From positions 42,247,786 through 42,311,785 of the forward strand of contig OV277862.1 of the NCBI GenBank assembly GCA_922989275.2: DNA of 64,000 nt, in the 5' to 3' direction. The position numbers and the translations under genes were made by a program. The DNA comes from Gari tellinella. Its lineage: Eukaryota > Mollusca > Bivalvia > Cardiida > Psammobiidae. The notes below the pieces were generated by a model. That model ran no database searches and was not told where the DNA came from. It saw only the letters and a list, made by a program, of their open reading frames with translations. Below are positions 35,722 to 46,359 of this stretch, one piece after another (within the stretch, counting starts at the first letter, position 1; every line of letters begins with the position of its first letter).

Positions 35722-35799
35722 ATCATCAGAATGCAACATTTTATCATGCCTATCTGTTAAACTACAGTGCCCCTTCTCCACAAAAAACCCAATGGAAGA

Positions 35800-35935
35800 C
35801 TAAGATTGTGTGTGTTGTTCGGAGGGAATCGTTCAAGGGAGGGAAATTGGCTTACATTTGCAAACAGATTTAATCTAGATCAGACTCCGCGTTACGCAAC
35901 GTCTGATCCGGATTCAAGCTGTTTGTAACATTTCT
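35800..35935. repeat. Dispersed repeat with core hairpin
   Basis: CCCAATGGAAGACTAAGA ... TGTGTTGTTCGGAGGG precedes AACAGATTTAATCTAGATCA, GACTCCGCGTTACGCAACGTC and GGATTCAAGCTGTTTG. Similar composites occur at 52545-52680 and 57990-58195. Confidence 0.65.
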
Positions 35936-35939
35936 TTTT

Positions 35940-36740
35940 GTTTTGTTATGCCGAAACGCCTTGTCCGTCCGTCGGTCCGTCACTCAGCCCGTCTTGAAAA
36001 CTGTTTATGATACCATCTTCTTGGTATACATTTAGTCATTATCAATGTTATTTGGGGACACTCATTGACAGGTTTCATAACTCTTGCACCAAATTTGACA
36101 GAATTATGCCCCTTTTTAACTTGATTTTTTTGTCTCTTAATTGAGAATTTTATCTTTGAACATGCCATTTTCTTTAAAACTTTTCATGATATTGTCTTCA
36201 AACTTAGTACACATTATAAGAGTTATATTGTGAGACTTTTCATTAAGTTTGACAACTCTTGCACAAAATTTGACAGAATTATGCCCCTTTATAACTTGAA
36301 ATTTTGTTCCTTAATATGCATTTATTCTTTGGACATGTCATTTTCTTGAAAACTATTTATGACATTTTCCTCAAACTTGGTACACATTATAAGTGTGATG
36401 TTTGCAGACTCTACTTGAAGTTACATAACTCTTGCCAACAAGTTACAGAATTATGCCCCTTTTTAACTTGATTTTTTTTTCTATTTTCTTGGAACATGCC
36501 ATTTTTTTGAAAACTATTCATGATATTGTCTTCAAACGTGGTACACATTATATGTGTTATATTGTGAGACTTTTCTTCAAGTATGACAACTCTTGCATAA
36601 AATTTGACAGAATTATGCCCCTTTTCAACTTGAAATTTTGTTCCTTAATATGCATATATTATTCTTTCTACATGTCATTGTGCTGTTTGTGACAGGTCAG
36701 TTGGAGTGGGGGTATTTATCACCTTTAGTGATAGCAGTTC
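35940..36740 (+). repeat. Bivalve-type tandem repeat, about four 162-175-bp units
   Basis: Starts GTCCGTCCGTCGGTCCGTC. Units are marked by GAATTATGCCCCTTT at 36101, 36276, 36448 and 36610 with 'GGTACACATTATA' between. It is followed by a copy (36780-36900) of the sequence also seen at 58255-58395. Confidence 0.75.
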
Positions 36741-36936
36741 TAGTTTTTTCTGTCAAAATGTCCAATATGTGTCACTTTTAAGCAGACGATATTGAAGTCG
36801 TAAAAAAGGCTAGATATAGTTGTCTTGTCTGGGGCACAGCGGCAAGCGTTGATGTAAGGAGGTAACCTTTGTTCCGGAGGTCGTTGTAGCGAGGGAGCAC
36901 TGCACAAGACTAAGTCAAAGGTAATATTAAAATACT

Positions 36937-39339
36937 ATGGTTGTTTCCCCTTTATATGTAACACATAGTAATAAACAACAGGATAGTGAAAGCAATAATG
37001 CATGGTATGATAATGAATGTTTTGATAAGAGAAATTGTTTTTTATACATGCTAAACAAATATCGAATGGAGAATAACGATTTAAATAGAATAAATATGGT
37101 AAAGGCAAGATCAGAGTACAAAAGCTATATTAGGAAATGTAAATATGAATACGACAAACGCCAAACAGACAAATTTATTCAGGCAAGATTCCAAAACGCA
37201 AAACTTTACTGGGATATGTTAAAACAGGGAGCTGGTATAAAACAATCAGGCGTGAAGATTGATATTTTTGAGCAATACTTCAAAACGGTAAATAACCCAA
37301 ACAGTCAATTTTATACACCAGATGATGATGTTCTATATTTCATGGAAAGATATGAAAATGATGAATTTGATGTTATGTTTCAAGAGTTAAATACAGTTAT
37401 AAATGAAGAAGAAATTTTGAAGGGCATTAATGGTTTGAAGACAAATAAATCGGGTGGTCCGGATCTATACTTAAATGAGTTTTTTATACACGGTAAGCAT
37501 ATTTTAATGCCTACATTACATGTATTATTTAATAAAATATTTGATTTAGGCTACTTTCCAAATGAATGGACGAAGGGTTACGTTATACCATTACATAAAA
37601 AGGGTTCAATCAACGATGTTGATAATTTTCGCGGGATCACCCTCTTGAGTACCTTAGGAAAACTTTTTACTCGAATTTTAAATAATAGACTAGTGAATTG
37701 GGCAGAAACATATGGTGTATATGTTGAAGCACAAGCTGGATTCAGGGCTAATATGGGTACAACTGATAATATATTTGTACTCCATGGTCTTATTACTCAT
37801 TTTTTAAACAGCGGTAAACAGCTGTATTGTGCATTTATCGATTTTTCCAAAGCTTTTGACTATGTTGTCAGAGATAATTTGTGGTATAAATTAATTAAGT
37901 TAGGTGTGCGTGGTAAAATGCTAAACGTATTAAAATCTATGTATACAACTGTGAAGTCAAGGGTAAAATATAATAATGAACTGAGTGGTGAGTATAGTTG
38001 TGCTTTAGGAGTTAGACAGGGTGAGTCTTTATCACCGTTTTTGTTCGCCATGTGTTTGAATGATATGGAAGACATGTTTGTTAGAAATGGTGTAGAAGGT
38101 ATTGATATAAATATGTTCAAAGTTTTTCTGATATTGTATGCTGATGACATTGTAATTTTTGCTAGCTCTAGAGAAGATTTGCAAAAAAGTTTAAATGTAT
38201 TGAATGAATATTGTTGTAGATGGAAACTAACAGTTAATACAGCGAAAACAAAAATAATGATATTTAGAAAGGGTGGTAGAATACCTCGAGATACTATCTT
38301 TACTTACAATGGTGATGTTATTGATATTGTTAGCAAATTTTCTTACTTGGGTATAGTTTTTACAACTGGTGGTTCATTCTCTATTGCACAGGCAACTATT
38401 GCAGGACAGGCTTTAAAGGCGTTCTTTCAAATGAAGAAGTATTTGTGTAAATTCACTACGATTGAGGTTAAACATAGATTAGATCTGTTTGACAAACTGG
38501 TGTTACCTATCTTAAATTATGGATCAGAGGTGTGGGGCTTTATGAAGGCAGATAATATTGAAAGGGTGCATCTTAAATTTTGTAAAGGTTTACTCGGTGT
38601 AAAAAGAAGTACGCAAAATGATTTTGTATATGGCGAATTAGGCAGAAAACCACTTAATTGCATTAGACATCTTAAATGCATTAAATATTGGCTTAAGATA
38701 GTGCAAAGCGATGAGCGTAAATATGTTAAGAAAGTATATGATTTAATGATTACAGACATTGACAAAAATGAAAGAGTTATTAACTGGGCTTCTTTGGTAC
38801 GAGATACACTAAGTAGATTAGGTTTTTATCATGTATGGTTAGCTCATGGGGTTGGTAATATAAAACGCTTCTTATACGTAGTAGAAGAAAGAATACATAA
38901 TGTTTTTTTACAGGAATGGAACGGTAGGCTCCATGATTCAAGCAGAGCACTTTTCTATAAAAATATAAGCAAATTTGAATTGCAGCCTTATTTATCTCTT
39001 TGCAAAATTTCAAAATTCAGACAGGCATTTTCAAGACTTCGTTTGTCATCACACAGGCTCGAAATAGAGGCTGGTAGGTGGAAAAAACCAGTAGCAACAG
39101 CTTTTGAAAATAGAAAATGTTCTGAATGCGATGTTTTAGAAGACGAGTTTCATTTCATATTAGAATGCAAATTATATATGGATTTGAGAAAGACGTATAT
39201 TAAGAAATATTTCTGGAACAGACCAAGTATGCATAAGTTGTTATCCCTTATCAATTCATCAAAACAGTCAGAAGTAAGAAACCTAGCAACATACATTTAC
39301 AAAGCTTTTGATGTCCGAAATGAACAACGTTATCGATAA
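36937..39339 (+). CDS. Non-LTR retrotransposon reverse transcriptase, intact 800-aa frame
   Basis: It copies LINE RNA into DNA at a nicked target. Order seen: residues 1-160, a linker typical of the region after the endonuclease (AWYDNECFDKRN). GPDLYLNEFF and PLHKKGSINDVDNFRGITLL cover about 174-236, and QAGFRANMGTTDNIF about 266-280. AFIDFSKAFD (299-308) carries the first catalytic Asp. GVRQGESLSPFLF is at 358-370. YADD (401-404) carries the catalytic Asp pair, and FSYLGIVF follows at 468-475. Near the C-terminus CSECDVLEDEFHFILEC (728-744) forms a CX2CX7HX4C pattern. The APE endonuclease expected N-terminal is absent, so the copy is 5'-truncated, the usual fate of LINE insertions. There are no stops or frameshifts, suggesting a young insertion. 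The start codon is simply the first ATG. Clade not determined. Confidence 0.95.
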   Translation: MVVSPLYVTHSNKQQDSESNNAWYDNECFDKRNCFLYMLNKYRMENNDLNRINMVKARSEYKSYIRKCKYEYDKRQTDKFIQARFQNAKLYWDMLKQGAGIKQSGVKIDIFEQYFKTVNNPNSQFYTPDDDVLYFMERYENDEFDVMFQELNTVINEEEILKGINGLKTNKSGGPDLYLNEFFIHGKHILMPTLHVLFNKIFDLGYFPNEWTKGYVIPLHKKGSINDVDNFRGITLLSTLGKLFTRILNNRLVNWAETYGVYVEAQAGFRANMGTTDNIFVLHGLITHFLNSGKQLYCAFIDFSKAFDYVVRDNLWYKLIKLGVRGKMLNVLKSMYTTVKSRVKYNNELSGEYSCALGVRQGESLSPFLFAMCLNDMEDMFVRNGVEGIDINMFKVFLILYADDIVIFASSREDLQKSLNVLNEYCCRWKLTVNTAKTKIMIFRKGGRIPRDTIFTYNGDVIDIVSKFSYLGIVFTTGGSFSIAQATIAGQALKAFFQMKKYLCKFTTIEVKHRLDLFDKLVLPILNYGSEVWGFMKADNIERVHLKFCKGLLGVKRSTQNDFVYGELGRKPLNCIRHLKCIKYWLKIVQSDERKYVKKVYDLMITDIDKNERVINWASLVRDTLSRLGFYHVWLAHGVGNIKRFLYVVEERIHNVFLQEWNGRLHDSSRALFYKNISKFELQPYLSLCKISKFRQAFSRLRLSSHRLEIEAGRWKKPVATAFENRKCSECDVLEDEFHFILECKLYMDLRKTYIKKYFWNRPSMHKLLSLINSSKQSEVRNLATYIYKAFDVRNEQRYR

Positions 39340-39529
39340 ATTATGAGGGCTCGTACAACAATTACAACATTAACGTTCTTTTGACAAGTAATAGTATCTC
39401 ATAACTCATTTTAGCATTGTATTGCTATGTTATCATGATTGTCTTATATTTTGTATTGCATTAACTGACTGGTATATTGCCTTCACTTGAAACAAATTAA
39501 TTCCTTCGTATCTTTCTTACAAGGTTATC

Positions 39530-41110
39530 AGCATAATGTGTGATGAAAGTAATGCAGAAGGCTCATATGGAAGCCTTCTGCATTATCTTTATTCCGCATT
39601 AAACGGCTATATTTTATAAGGATTTGATGTCAGCATAGTGCGTGACAAGGGTAACACTGAAAGCAACTACAGGAGTTTTCTGCGTTACCCTCTTTCAGCA
39701 TTGAGAAAAAAAAAATTAATACAAATAAATATACATGTTATATAAAGAAAAACAGTGGCCGGTCTATTCCGATAACTATGTTTTTTTTGAATATGTGTGT
39801 CTTTTATTTACATGTTGAATATGTAAGTTGTAATAAACATAGTCTATTGTTGAAAGCGAATAATTAAAAGGAGAACACCCAGTTGAATTTTATAAAGCGT
39901 AGTGCGGCGCAGAAGTTTTGCAGAAAGTGCCGATGGGAACTTTCTGCATTACTTTTGCACAGCATTAAACAGGTTATTTTAAAAGGTACGATGTCAGCTT
40001 AGTGCGTAACAATGGTTTCAACATCTAGTTGGATTTTATTAAAGTATCAGCGTTGTGCGGCGCAGAAGTTATGCAGAAAGTTCCGATGGGAACTTTCTGC
40101 ATTACTTTTGTACAGCATTAAACAGATGAATTTTAAAAAGGTGTGATGCCAGCTTTGGGTGTAACAATGGTTTCAACATCCAGTTGCATGTTACTATAGT
40201 ATTAGCGTAGTGCGGTGCAGAAGTTATGCAGATAGTTCCGATGGGAACCTTCTGCATTACTTTTGCACAGCATTAAACAGTTGAAGTTTAAAAGGTGTGA
40301 TGTCAGCTTAATGCGTGATAATGGTTTCACTAAATATGTGTGTATTTTGTTTAAATGTTCAATGTGTAAGTTGTAGTAAATGTATGTCTATGGTGAAAGA
40401 AAAGACAGTTAAAAAAGAAATCATCGTAGTGCGGCGCAGAAGTTATGCAGAAAGTTCCGATGGGAACTTTCTGCATTACTTTTGCACAGCATTAAACAGG
40501 TTCATTTTAAAAGGTGTGATGCCAGCTTAGGGTGCAACAATGGTTTCAACATCCAGTTGAATGTTATAGTATCAGCGTAGTGCGGCGCAGAAGTATTTAG
40601 AAAGTTCCGATGGCGACTTTCTGCATGACTTTTGTACAGCATTAAACAGATGAATTGCCAGCTTTGGGTGTAACAATGGTTTCAACATCCAGTTGAATGT
40701 TACTATAGTATTAGCGTAGTGTGATACAGTAGTTATGCAGAAAGTTCCGATGGGAACTTTCTGCATTACTTTTGTACAGTATTTAACAGTTGAAGTTTAA
40801 AAGGTGTGATGTCAGCTTAATGCGTGATAATGGTTTCACTAAATATGTGTGTATTTTGTTTAAATGTTAAATGTGTAAGTTGTAGTAAATATATGTCTAT
40901 GGTAAAAGTAAAGCCAGTTCAAAAAGAACCAGCTAAAGGCGGTACGGAAGTTATGAGGAAAACTCCTATGAGAGCTTTTTACTTTACTCCATTACTTATA
41001 ACCAGCATTTTGAAATTGTGTTTTATAACGGTGCGGTGTCAACTTGGTGTGGGACAAAGGTGGCGCAGATAGCGAATGTTTGAGTTTTTTGCGTTACCTT
41101 CATTCAGCAT
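39530..41110 (+). repeat. Satellite with hairpin GCAGAAAGTTCC-GATG-GGAACTTTCTGC
   Basis: At least nine units, 140-220 bp long. Hairpins are near 39554, 39660, 39915, 40077, 40229, 40447, 40598, 40737 and 40960. Flanking phrases recur (GCGTAGTGCGGCGCAGAAGT, TTTTGCACAGCATTAAACAG, AATGGTTTCAACATCCAGTTG). A higher-order unit with AATGGTTTCACTAAATATGT recurs at 40318 and 40827. The duplicated short frames (MIMVSLNMCVFCLN) come from this duplication, not from a gene. Confidence 0.9.
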
Positions 41111-41604
41111 TAAAGATTCAGTGGTTTATATAGATAACTATATTTCATAGAATAAGTATATTGTATATTTATGAGGTCGGCAATACTGAATATACTTGAG
41201 TATATTTCGAATCGAAATTTACAAACTTGATGTTAAGGCTACTAGCAAAAGGAAATATTAGTGTCAGTATTGTTTAAACGTGCAGCTGACAAGAATCTTT
41301 GCTAATTGCTCAACAAAATAATTATATTAATCATTGTTAAATACCTTCTCCGCACTTGTGTTATATATGTATGTATTTTGTAATTTGTCATGTCATACTG
41401 TCAGTCATGTGCATATTTGTATGTGTATTTTTCCTCATGGGCCTTTAGGCCTAATGGAACTACTATGAATAAACTTATCAAACTTATCAAACTTATGTCA
41501 AAGGTTAAAGTATATAACCCATAAAATGTATCAAAGTTGTACGAAAACATTTATGCATATATATTCAAGCCTGTAAGTCAAAACCATAAAATGCATTTAA
41601 TTTC

Positions 41605-41700
41605 TGATTTTTCTATCTAATCCAGTCTTGTAAATTTCTTTGGAATCGTCTTGAAAAGACGATTCCAAAGAGATGTCACAAGACAGGATTAGATGGAGAA
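41605..41700. repeat. Hairpin of about 95 bp
   Basis: ATCTAATCCAGTCTTGT ... TTCTTTGGAATCGTCTTG meets its complement AAAAGACGATTCCAAAGAGA ... ACAAGACAGGATTAGAT. It ends the LINE region. Confidence 0.75.
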
Positions 41701-42350
41701 AAACATAATAATTGAGACTTTTATAATCTGACTTGCGACAAAATGTGTCGTTTTATGAAAGGGTACCCTGGTCCGCGCCTGACAGCTCTTAAGATACAAT
41801 GGCGGCAAGTATGCATACAGTTGAGAGGACGATATTCCTTAACCAAGACCTGTTTTTGCTCAAAGCCTATGCCTATTGCAAAGTTTGCAACTGGGCGTCT
41901 TAGCAGGTTCTTGACAAACTGTTTGCAAGTCGGATTAAAAGTAATCATTTACACTTGCAATTAGTTTTTTTTCTAAATCTAATAGCATCGTGTTGAGTTT
42001 TGTTTGAAAAAAAAAAGATAAAGTTTTTCCATTGTAACCTGTCTACACCTTTCGACATGTAACCATTTCGCTGCCAAGTTTTCTCGTCCGCTTTAAACCT
42101 CTTACCGCCAAAATATCGTCTGCATTGGAAGTGTCGTCTGCAATATTTTTAAAGTCAGCATTAGAGCTCCTTTGACTGGAGAAATTTGAATACGGGTGTC
42201 AAACTGTTTGGATTCTGATCAGACGCTGCGCAACGCGGCGTCTGATCAGGATCAAAACTGTTTGCAAAGTCGTCTTTTGGCGACGTTGGCAGTGAAAGAG
42301 TTAAAACATGTACATCACACCCTAGTGACGAGTATACCCTCCATAATGAG
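41701..42350. other. No gene assigned; core hairpin copy at 42199-42266
   Basis: Open frames on both strands at 41721-41964 show no known motif. At 42199-42266 CAAACTGTTTGGATTCTGAT + CAGACGCTGCGCAACGCGGC + GTCTGATCAGGATCAAAACT forms the core hairpin. A short dispersed-family piece CACCCTAGTGACGAGTATAC precedes the next element. Confidence 0.45.
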
Positions 42351-42594
42351 CTGGGGCCCGTTTTACTAAACAACTTACGCAAAATTTGCGTAAGTCAAAA
42401 TCGTTTAACTCTTATTTTTCGATCATAAACGTTTGCAAACAGCAAATAGCCAGATCAGTGGACGCGCTAAAAGCGCGTCCTCTGATCTGGCTATTTGCTG
42501 TTTGTAGCAAGTGATAATATAAATATAAATTAAAATTTAAAATTTTGACTTACGCAAAAATTTTGCGTAAGTAGTTTAGTAAAACGGGCCCCAG
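42351..42594. mobile_element. GGGGCCC fold-back MITE, copy 2 (inverted)
   Basis: CTGGGGCCCGTTTTACTAAA ... TTTAGTAAAACGGGCCCCAG with CTTACGCAAAATTTGCGTAAG hairpins and the same central GGACGCGC...GCGCGTCC palindrome. The internal order is reversed relative to 35475-35721. Confidence 0.85.
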
Positions 42595-43082
42595 GTGTGA
42601 AGAGTATAATTGTCATATGCGAACGATGACGACCCAGTGTTTTTCCTCCTTATATAACTGGTACCTATAAACGGAGTCATTCCCAATTGCCAAAACTGAC
42701 CATTTGCCAAATTTGTGGTGATAAAATTCCCAATTCCAAGAGTTTAGATCAAGTAGAGTTTGTTTTAAGCATCTTTAAAACAAATCCTGCTTATGCCAGC
42801 TGAAGACCCATACCATTACAGAGGGTATAATGGGACCATTTATTGCTAGCAGTCAAATTCAGTTTGAATTTTATATAATTACCTGTTTGATATGGTCAAT
42901 GCAAGATTCCCAATTTGACTAAAAACGACGCAAATTTTTCCCAATTTTACTAAAAACAACGCAATTTTTTCCCAATTAGCTTGGAACCGGAGTCATTCCC
43001 AAATGGCCTAAGAAAAACCCTGCGACCCGCTTCATGTAGAAGTCCTCTGATCAGTGTCTGCACTGGTTTTTATTTTGCAATA
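42595..43082. other. No gene; short internally repeated sequence
   Basis: Contains the phrases 'GGAGTCATTCCCAA' twice (near 42675 and 42977) and 'AAAAACGACGCAAATTTTTCCC / AAAAACAACGCAATTTTTTCCC' around 42920-42980. Nothing coding. Confidence 0.4.
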
Positions 43083-43245
43083 CAGTAAAACCTCGCTATT
43101 ACGACCACTTAAACCAAGGCTAATTGATTGTTTAATAGACAGGTGACAGCTTCAAGCAAGGTGACAGTGAAACAGAAAGCTCCATTAGGAGCTTTCTGTT
43201 TCACTGTCACCTTGCTTGAAGCGGTCACCTATCGTAATATATCGA
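43083..43245. mobile_element. pogo-like MITE, right end lost
   Basis: CAGTAAAACCTCGCTATTAC at the left after TA, and a strong central palindrome (GGTGACAGTGAAACAGAAAG / CTTTCTGTTTCACTGTCACC). The right terminus is degenerate. Confidence 0.75.
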
Positions 43246-43849
43246 ATAATATCGAAATATTTACACCTGCAATAGACGAGGACATAGATCTAATTGAATA
43301 TTGGAATAGTTATAATGTATAAAGTTTCATAGGTGAATTCATGAGTTCAAGATTATTGACTTTTACAAAAACTAGATCTATTTTCTACATGAAAATAAAT
43401 AATATTGACACAAAGTTGGCCAGGACCAAGTTTTTTTTATCAAGTTGGCCAGGACCAAGTTTTTATCAAGTTTTGTCACGCGGCTTGTAGATCTAACTTG
43501 TTTACTTTCTGGTTGTGACAATCCTACTATCTTTCTACAGCGTATGTACACATTCAAACCTGTTTACTACGTAGAACATTTGATCGATGTCCTGTTCGTG
43601 TCATAATGATATTAACACCTTCGTTACCATGACGTCATCAATTTAAACAATTGTCGACTGCTTTTAATTCCAAAATTAAAATCTGAGGTAGTTTGACTTC
43701 AGAAATATTGAAATGAGTACCAAACTGTTTGGATCTTGATCAGACGCCGTGATACGGATAAGTCGGTGAAAGCGTAAAACTTCGCCCTTTCATCACCTAC
43801 ATGAGAGTTAACCTGATAGCATTGTTTCTAGTATTGAAGATATGTGACT

Positions 43850-43932
43850 ACTTAAAGCAGGTTAACAGTAAAGCCGATTGCGCCCTAAGGCGCATTCTGC
43901 TTTACTTTCAGCCTGCTTTAAGCTATTAACTG
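43850..43932. repeat. AAAGCAGG palindrome
   Basis: CTTAAAGCAGGTTAACAGTA ... GCCCTAAGGCGC ... TACTTTCAGCCTGCTTTAAG. Further copies are at 47512-47592, 48864-48936 and 53447-53525. Confidence 0.75.
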
Positions 43933-44070
43933 CTAGAATAAGGAAAGTATTAAATATGACAGATATTCATTACGGTATAATTTGGAACTATTTCTTCAGC
44001 GGATGAATAAAATGAATGTGCTAAAAGTCGCTTCTATAAGGGACAGTGTTAAGAGTGAAGAAGAGAAGTA

Positions 44071-44266
44071 CAGTGAAACCTCTGTTTTACGACCACTTAA
44101 TTGTACTAATTATAAAGTGTTTCCGACAGATGAGTACTTAAAGCAAAGTGACAGTAAAACAGAAAGCTTATTTATGAGCTTTTTGTTAAACTATAACCAC
44201 GCTTTAAGCTGTCACCTGCCTTTATACACAGTGTTTTTCATAGTAGTCGTAGTAGAGAACTTTGAT
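44071..44266. mobile_element. pogo-like MITE, degenerate
   Basis: CAGTGAAACCTCTGTTTTAC after TA, an inner AAAGCAAAGTGACAGTAAAA / ACCACGCTTTAAGCTGTCAC palindrome, and a decayed right end near TAGTCGTAGTAGAGAACTTT. Confidence 0.6.
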
Positions 44267-45246
44267 ATCGAGTTTTAAAGACTAAATATATGATAAATGT
44301 TAAATGCATGATAACAGTGATTCAGAAAACTCATGAGTATACATGTAAAGTTGTTTTGCATAAAGCTGAGACCTGTCTACACAATTTCTAATTCAATCTC
44401 CACCAGCATTATCAACTTAACTGAATTCAATTTTATTGGCAACCGGCAACATAGAAGTTCCATTGGCCATCACTGGCCGCTTAAAGCGACTCGCAACCAG
44501 ATGGTGCATTTGCAAAAATGAAAGAAAATACTCAAATATAACCAAAAGGGTAGCATTATCGTGCAACTGGCATTGGAAAAATATGACCAGTCTAAAAACA
44601 CCATCTAGAGAAGTCTTCAAATCTTAGTTTTTAAGATATTTTCCATCGTTTTATCCATATGGTCGAAAGACGCTATAGAAATTGATCACGGGTTCAGACA
44701 TAAACCCGAGCCGAATTATGTAGTTGTATGTACTTTCCATCGCTACACACTGAACTACGTTAAATCGATCCCAGATATATGAATAGTTCCGTGGCACAGT
44801 GGGCTAAGCGGTTTCCTTATTTTGCCTACTGTCCGCCCATGCCGGGTTCGAATCCCACCAGAGCTCAATATTTTTTTGTATTGAAATACATTTTTTAAAC
44901 AGAATGTCTTATCCTAAACTAATTCTTACCCGTTTATATAAGCGTTTGACACATATTTACAAATTACTATTTTTAATGCTAAATCTGGTTGCGAGTCTCT
45001 TTAATATCCAACACATTACTACACGGGTACTCCAACATGCTTATGCTGGAATTGTAATAGGTCGAATTTCGGTTAGGTCGAACTATTTACAAAGGGTCCC
45101 TTCAACTTCGAGGTAACGGTATTCGCCTGTATATCAAAAGTTGTGTCAAGTGTCACCTTACCTGCTTTTATATGATATACTAGTACTCTAAAGTCCAAAA
45201 CCATTTACATGCATGGCATTGCCATAAATTGTTACATTAGAATCTC
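44267..45246. other. Unassigned; tRNA-like SINE head at 44788-44868
   Basis: At 44788 GTGGCACAGTGGGCTAAGCG (A box) and at 44842 GCCGGGTTCGAATCCCACC (B box, perfect) have a long central arm as in Ser/Leu tRNAs. Flanks do not form an acceptor stem. An AT-rich tail follows, so this is SINE-like. Frames at 44417-44627 are unrecognised. Confidence 0.45.
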
Positions 45247-45475
45247 GGAGAGAAGACGTTATTCTTTCCCGTTTAACGAAACGCAAAGGCACTTAAGTGT
45301 AGAAACTTACATTTAAAAAAATCTAACTTTCTTCTAAACACCATCTGAATTGCGAAGAGTTTTGAGCCTGAGCAGACGCCGGGTAAGCCGGCGTCTGGTC
45401 TGACTCGAAACTGTTTGCAATGGAAATACGTGCAATAGTTTAAGCGTGTGTGTTGGAAAATAAATAACGCCAACT
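45247..45475. mobile_element. MITE-A, divergent copy
   Basis: GAGAAGACGTTATTCTTTCC at the left and GACGCCGGGTAAGCCGGCGT with TCGAAACTGTTTGC inside. The right end has decayed to GTTTAAGCGTGTGTGTTGGA. Confidence 0.65.
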
Positions 45476-45599
45476 ATAATAGGATTGTCACTAGGACTGG
45501 CCGGGAAGTCTTGATCCTATTGGATTAATAGCACATCCTCAGAGTGGCGGTGCTGATGGTGCTACATCTCCCGACACCCCTATGTCAGCCTGAAATATA

Positions 45600-46030
45600 T
45601 AAACACTCACTTTAACACATTCAATCCCTGAAACGACTAACCCATTCACCCCTGAAAATTCCAATTCGAATAAAGTCTAAACCTTTTTTGACTATGAAGG
45701 CTTGGGTTTTTTTTTGCAATTTATTGAAAAATGACAGCGTGTACCCTGATCAGAGGGCTCATTTTTTTGGCATAGGACATGTGTACTCCTCATAGGTACA
45801 TTGTATATACTTCGTCGCTAGGGTTGAATGTGTTAATTGACAATTCTAGTTGCCAATTAAGTCTAGTTTATTTATGATGCTTTAGATTTTTACGGAAACT
45901 GACAATGAGTGCAGACCCTAACCCATTCACCCCTGAAACGATAAATGGACAATTCTAGTTTCCAATCTAGTCTAGTTTATTTATGATGTTTTAGATTCTT
46001 TACTGAAATTGACAATTAGTGCAGACCCTA
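45600..46030 (+). repeat. Dispersed 'CCCATTCACCCCTGAAA' repeat with a 96-97-bp tandem pair
   Basis: ACAATTCTAGTTGCCAATTA at 45840 and ACAATTCTAGTTTCCAATCT at 45949 begin two near-identical blocks ending GTGCAGACCCTAA. A preceding diverged copy starts near 45645. Confidence 0.65.
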
Positions 46031-46041
46031 ATCAGATGGGG

Positions 46042-46290
46042 TACAGTGGAGAATCTGTTATTCTTTCCCGTTTAAACGCAAACGTACGCAAACGCAAAGC
46101 GCTAAAACGTAGAAAAGAACAACTTTTGGACAATTCTGATATTTCATGTTTACCTTGGTGGCAAACAGTTTGGAACCTGATCAGACGCCGGGTTACCCGG
46201 CGTCTGATCTGGCTCCAAACTGTTTGCAGTGAAAATAATAGTTTTAGCGTAAACGCGTTTATTGGGAAAGAATAACGTTTTCTCCAATGA
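46042..46290 (+). mobile_element. MITE-A, near full length
   Basis: TACAGTGGAGAATCTGTTAT to ACGTTTTCTCCAATGA. It includes TTTAAACGCAAACGTACGC, AAACAGTTTGGAACC, the GACGCCGGGTTACCCGGCGT hairpin and TAGCGTAAACGCGTTTATTG. The frames on both strands are the element read through. Confidence 0.85.
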
Positions 46291-46359
46291 ACCTCTTGTC
46301 TTGGTATACAGGTACTGACTTTCTAAATAACTAGGACAGGTATATTCGTCGGTAGGGTT

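Larger units (their letters stand above)
36910..41495 (+). mobile_element. 5'-truncated LINE with interrupted 3' region
   Basis: The ORF at 36937-39339 is followed by an AT-rich 3' region. The likely LINE tail is at 41400-41495: CTCATGGGCCTTTAGGCCTA, then AATAAACTTATCAAACTTAT with three CAAACTTAT repeats, a common LINE 3' terminus. A hairpin satellite (39530-41110) lies between ORF and tail. That ORF and tail belong to one element is inference. Confidence 0.6.

Noticed and set aside
40315..41072. Duplicated Cys-rich frames MIMVSLNMCVFCLN
   Set aside because: A higher-order unit of the hairpin satellite, not a conserved protein.
44788..44868. Functional tRNA with long variable arm
   Set aside because: No acceptor pairing between the ends; an AT-rich tail follows as in a SINE.
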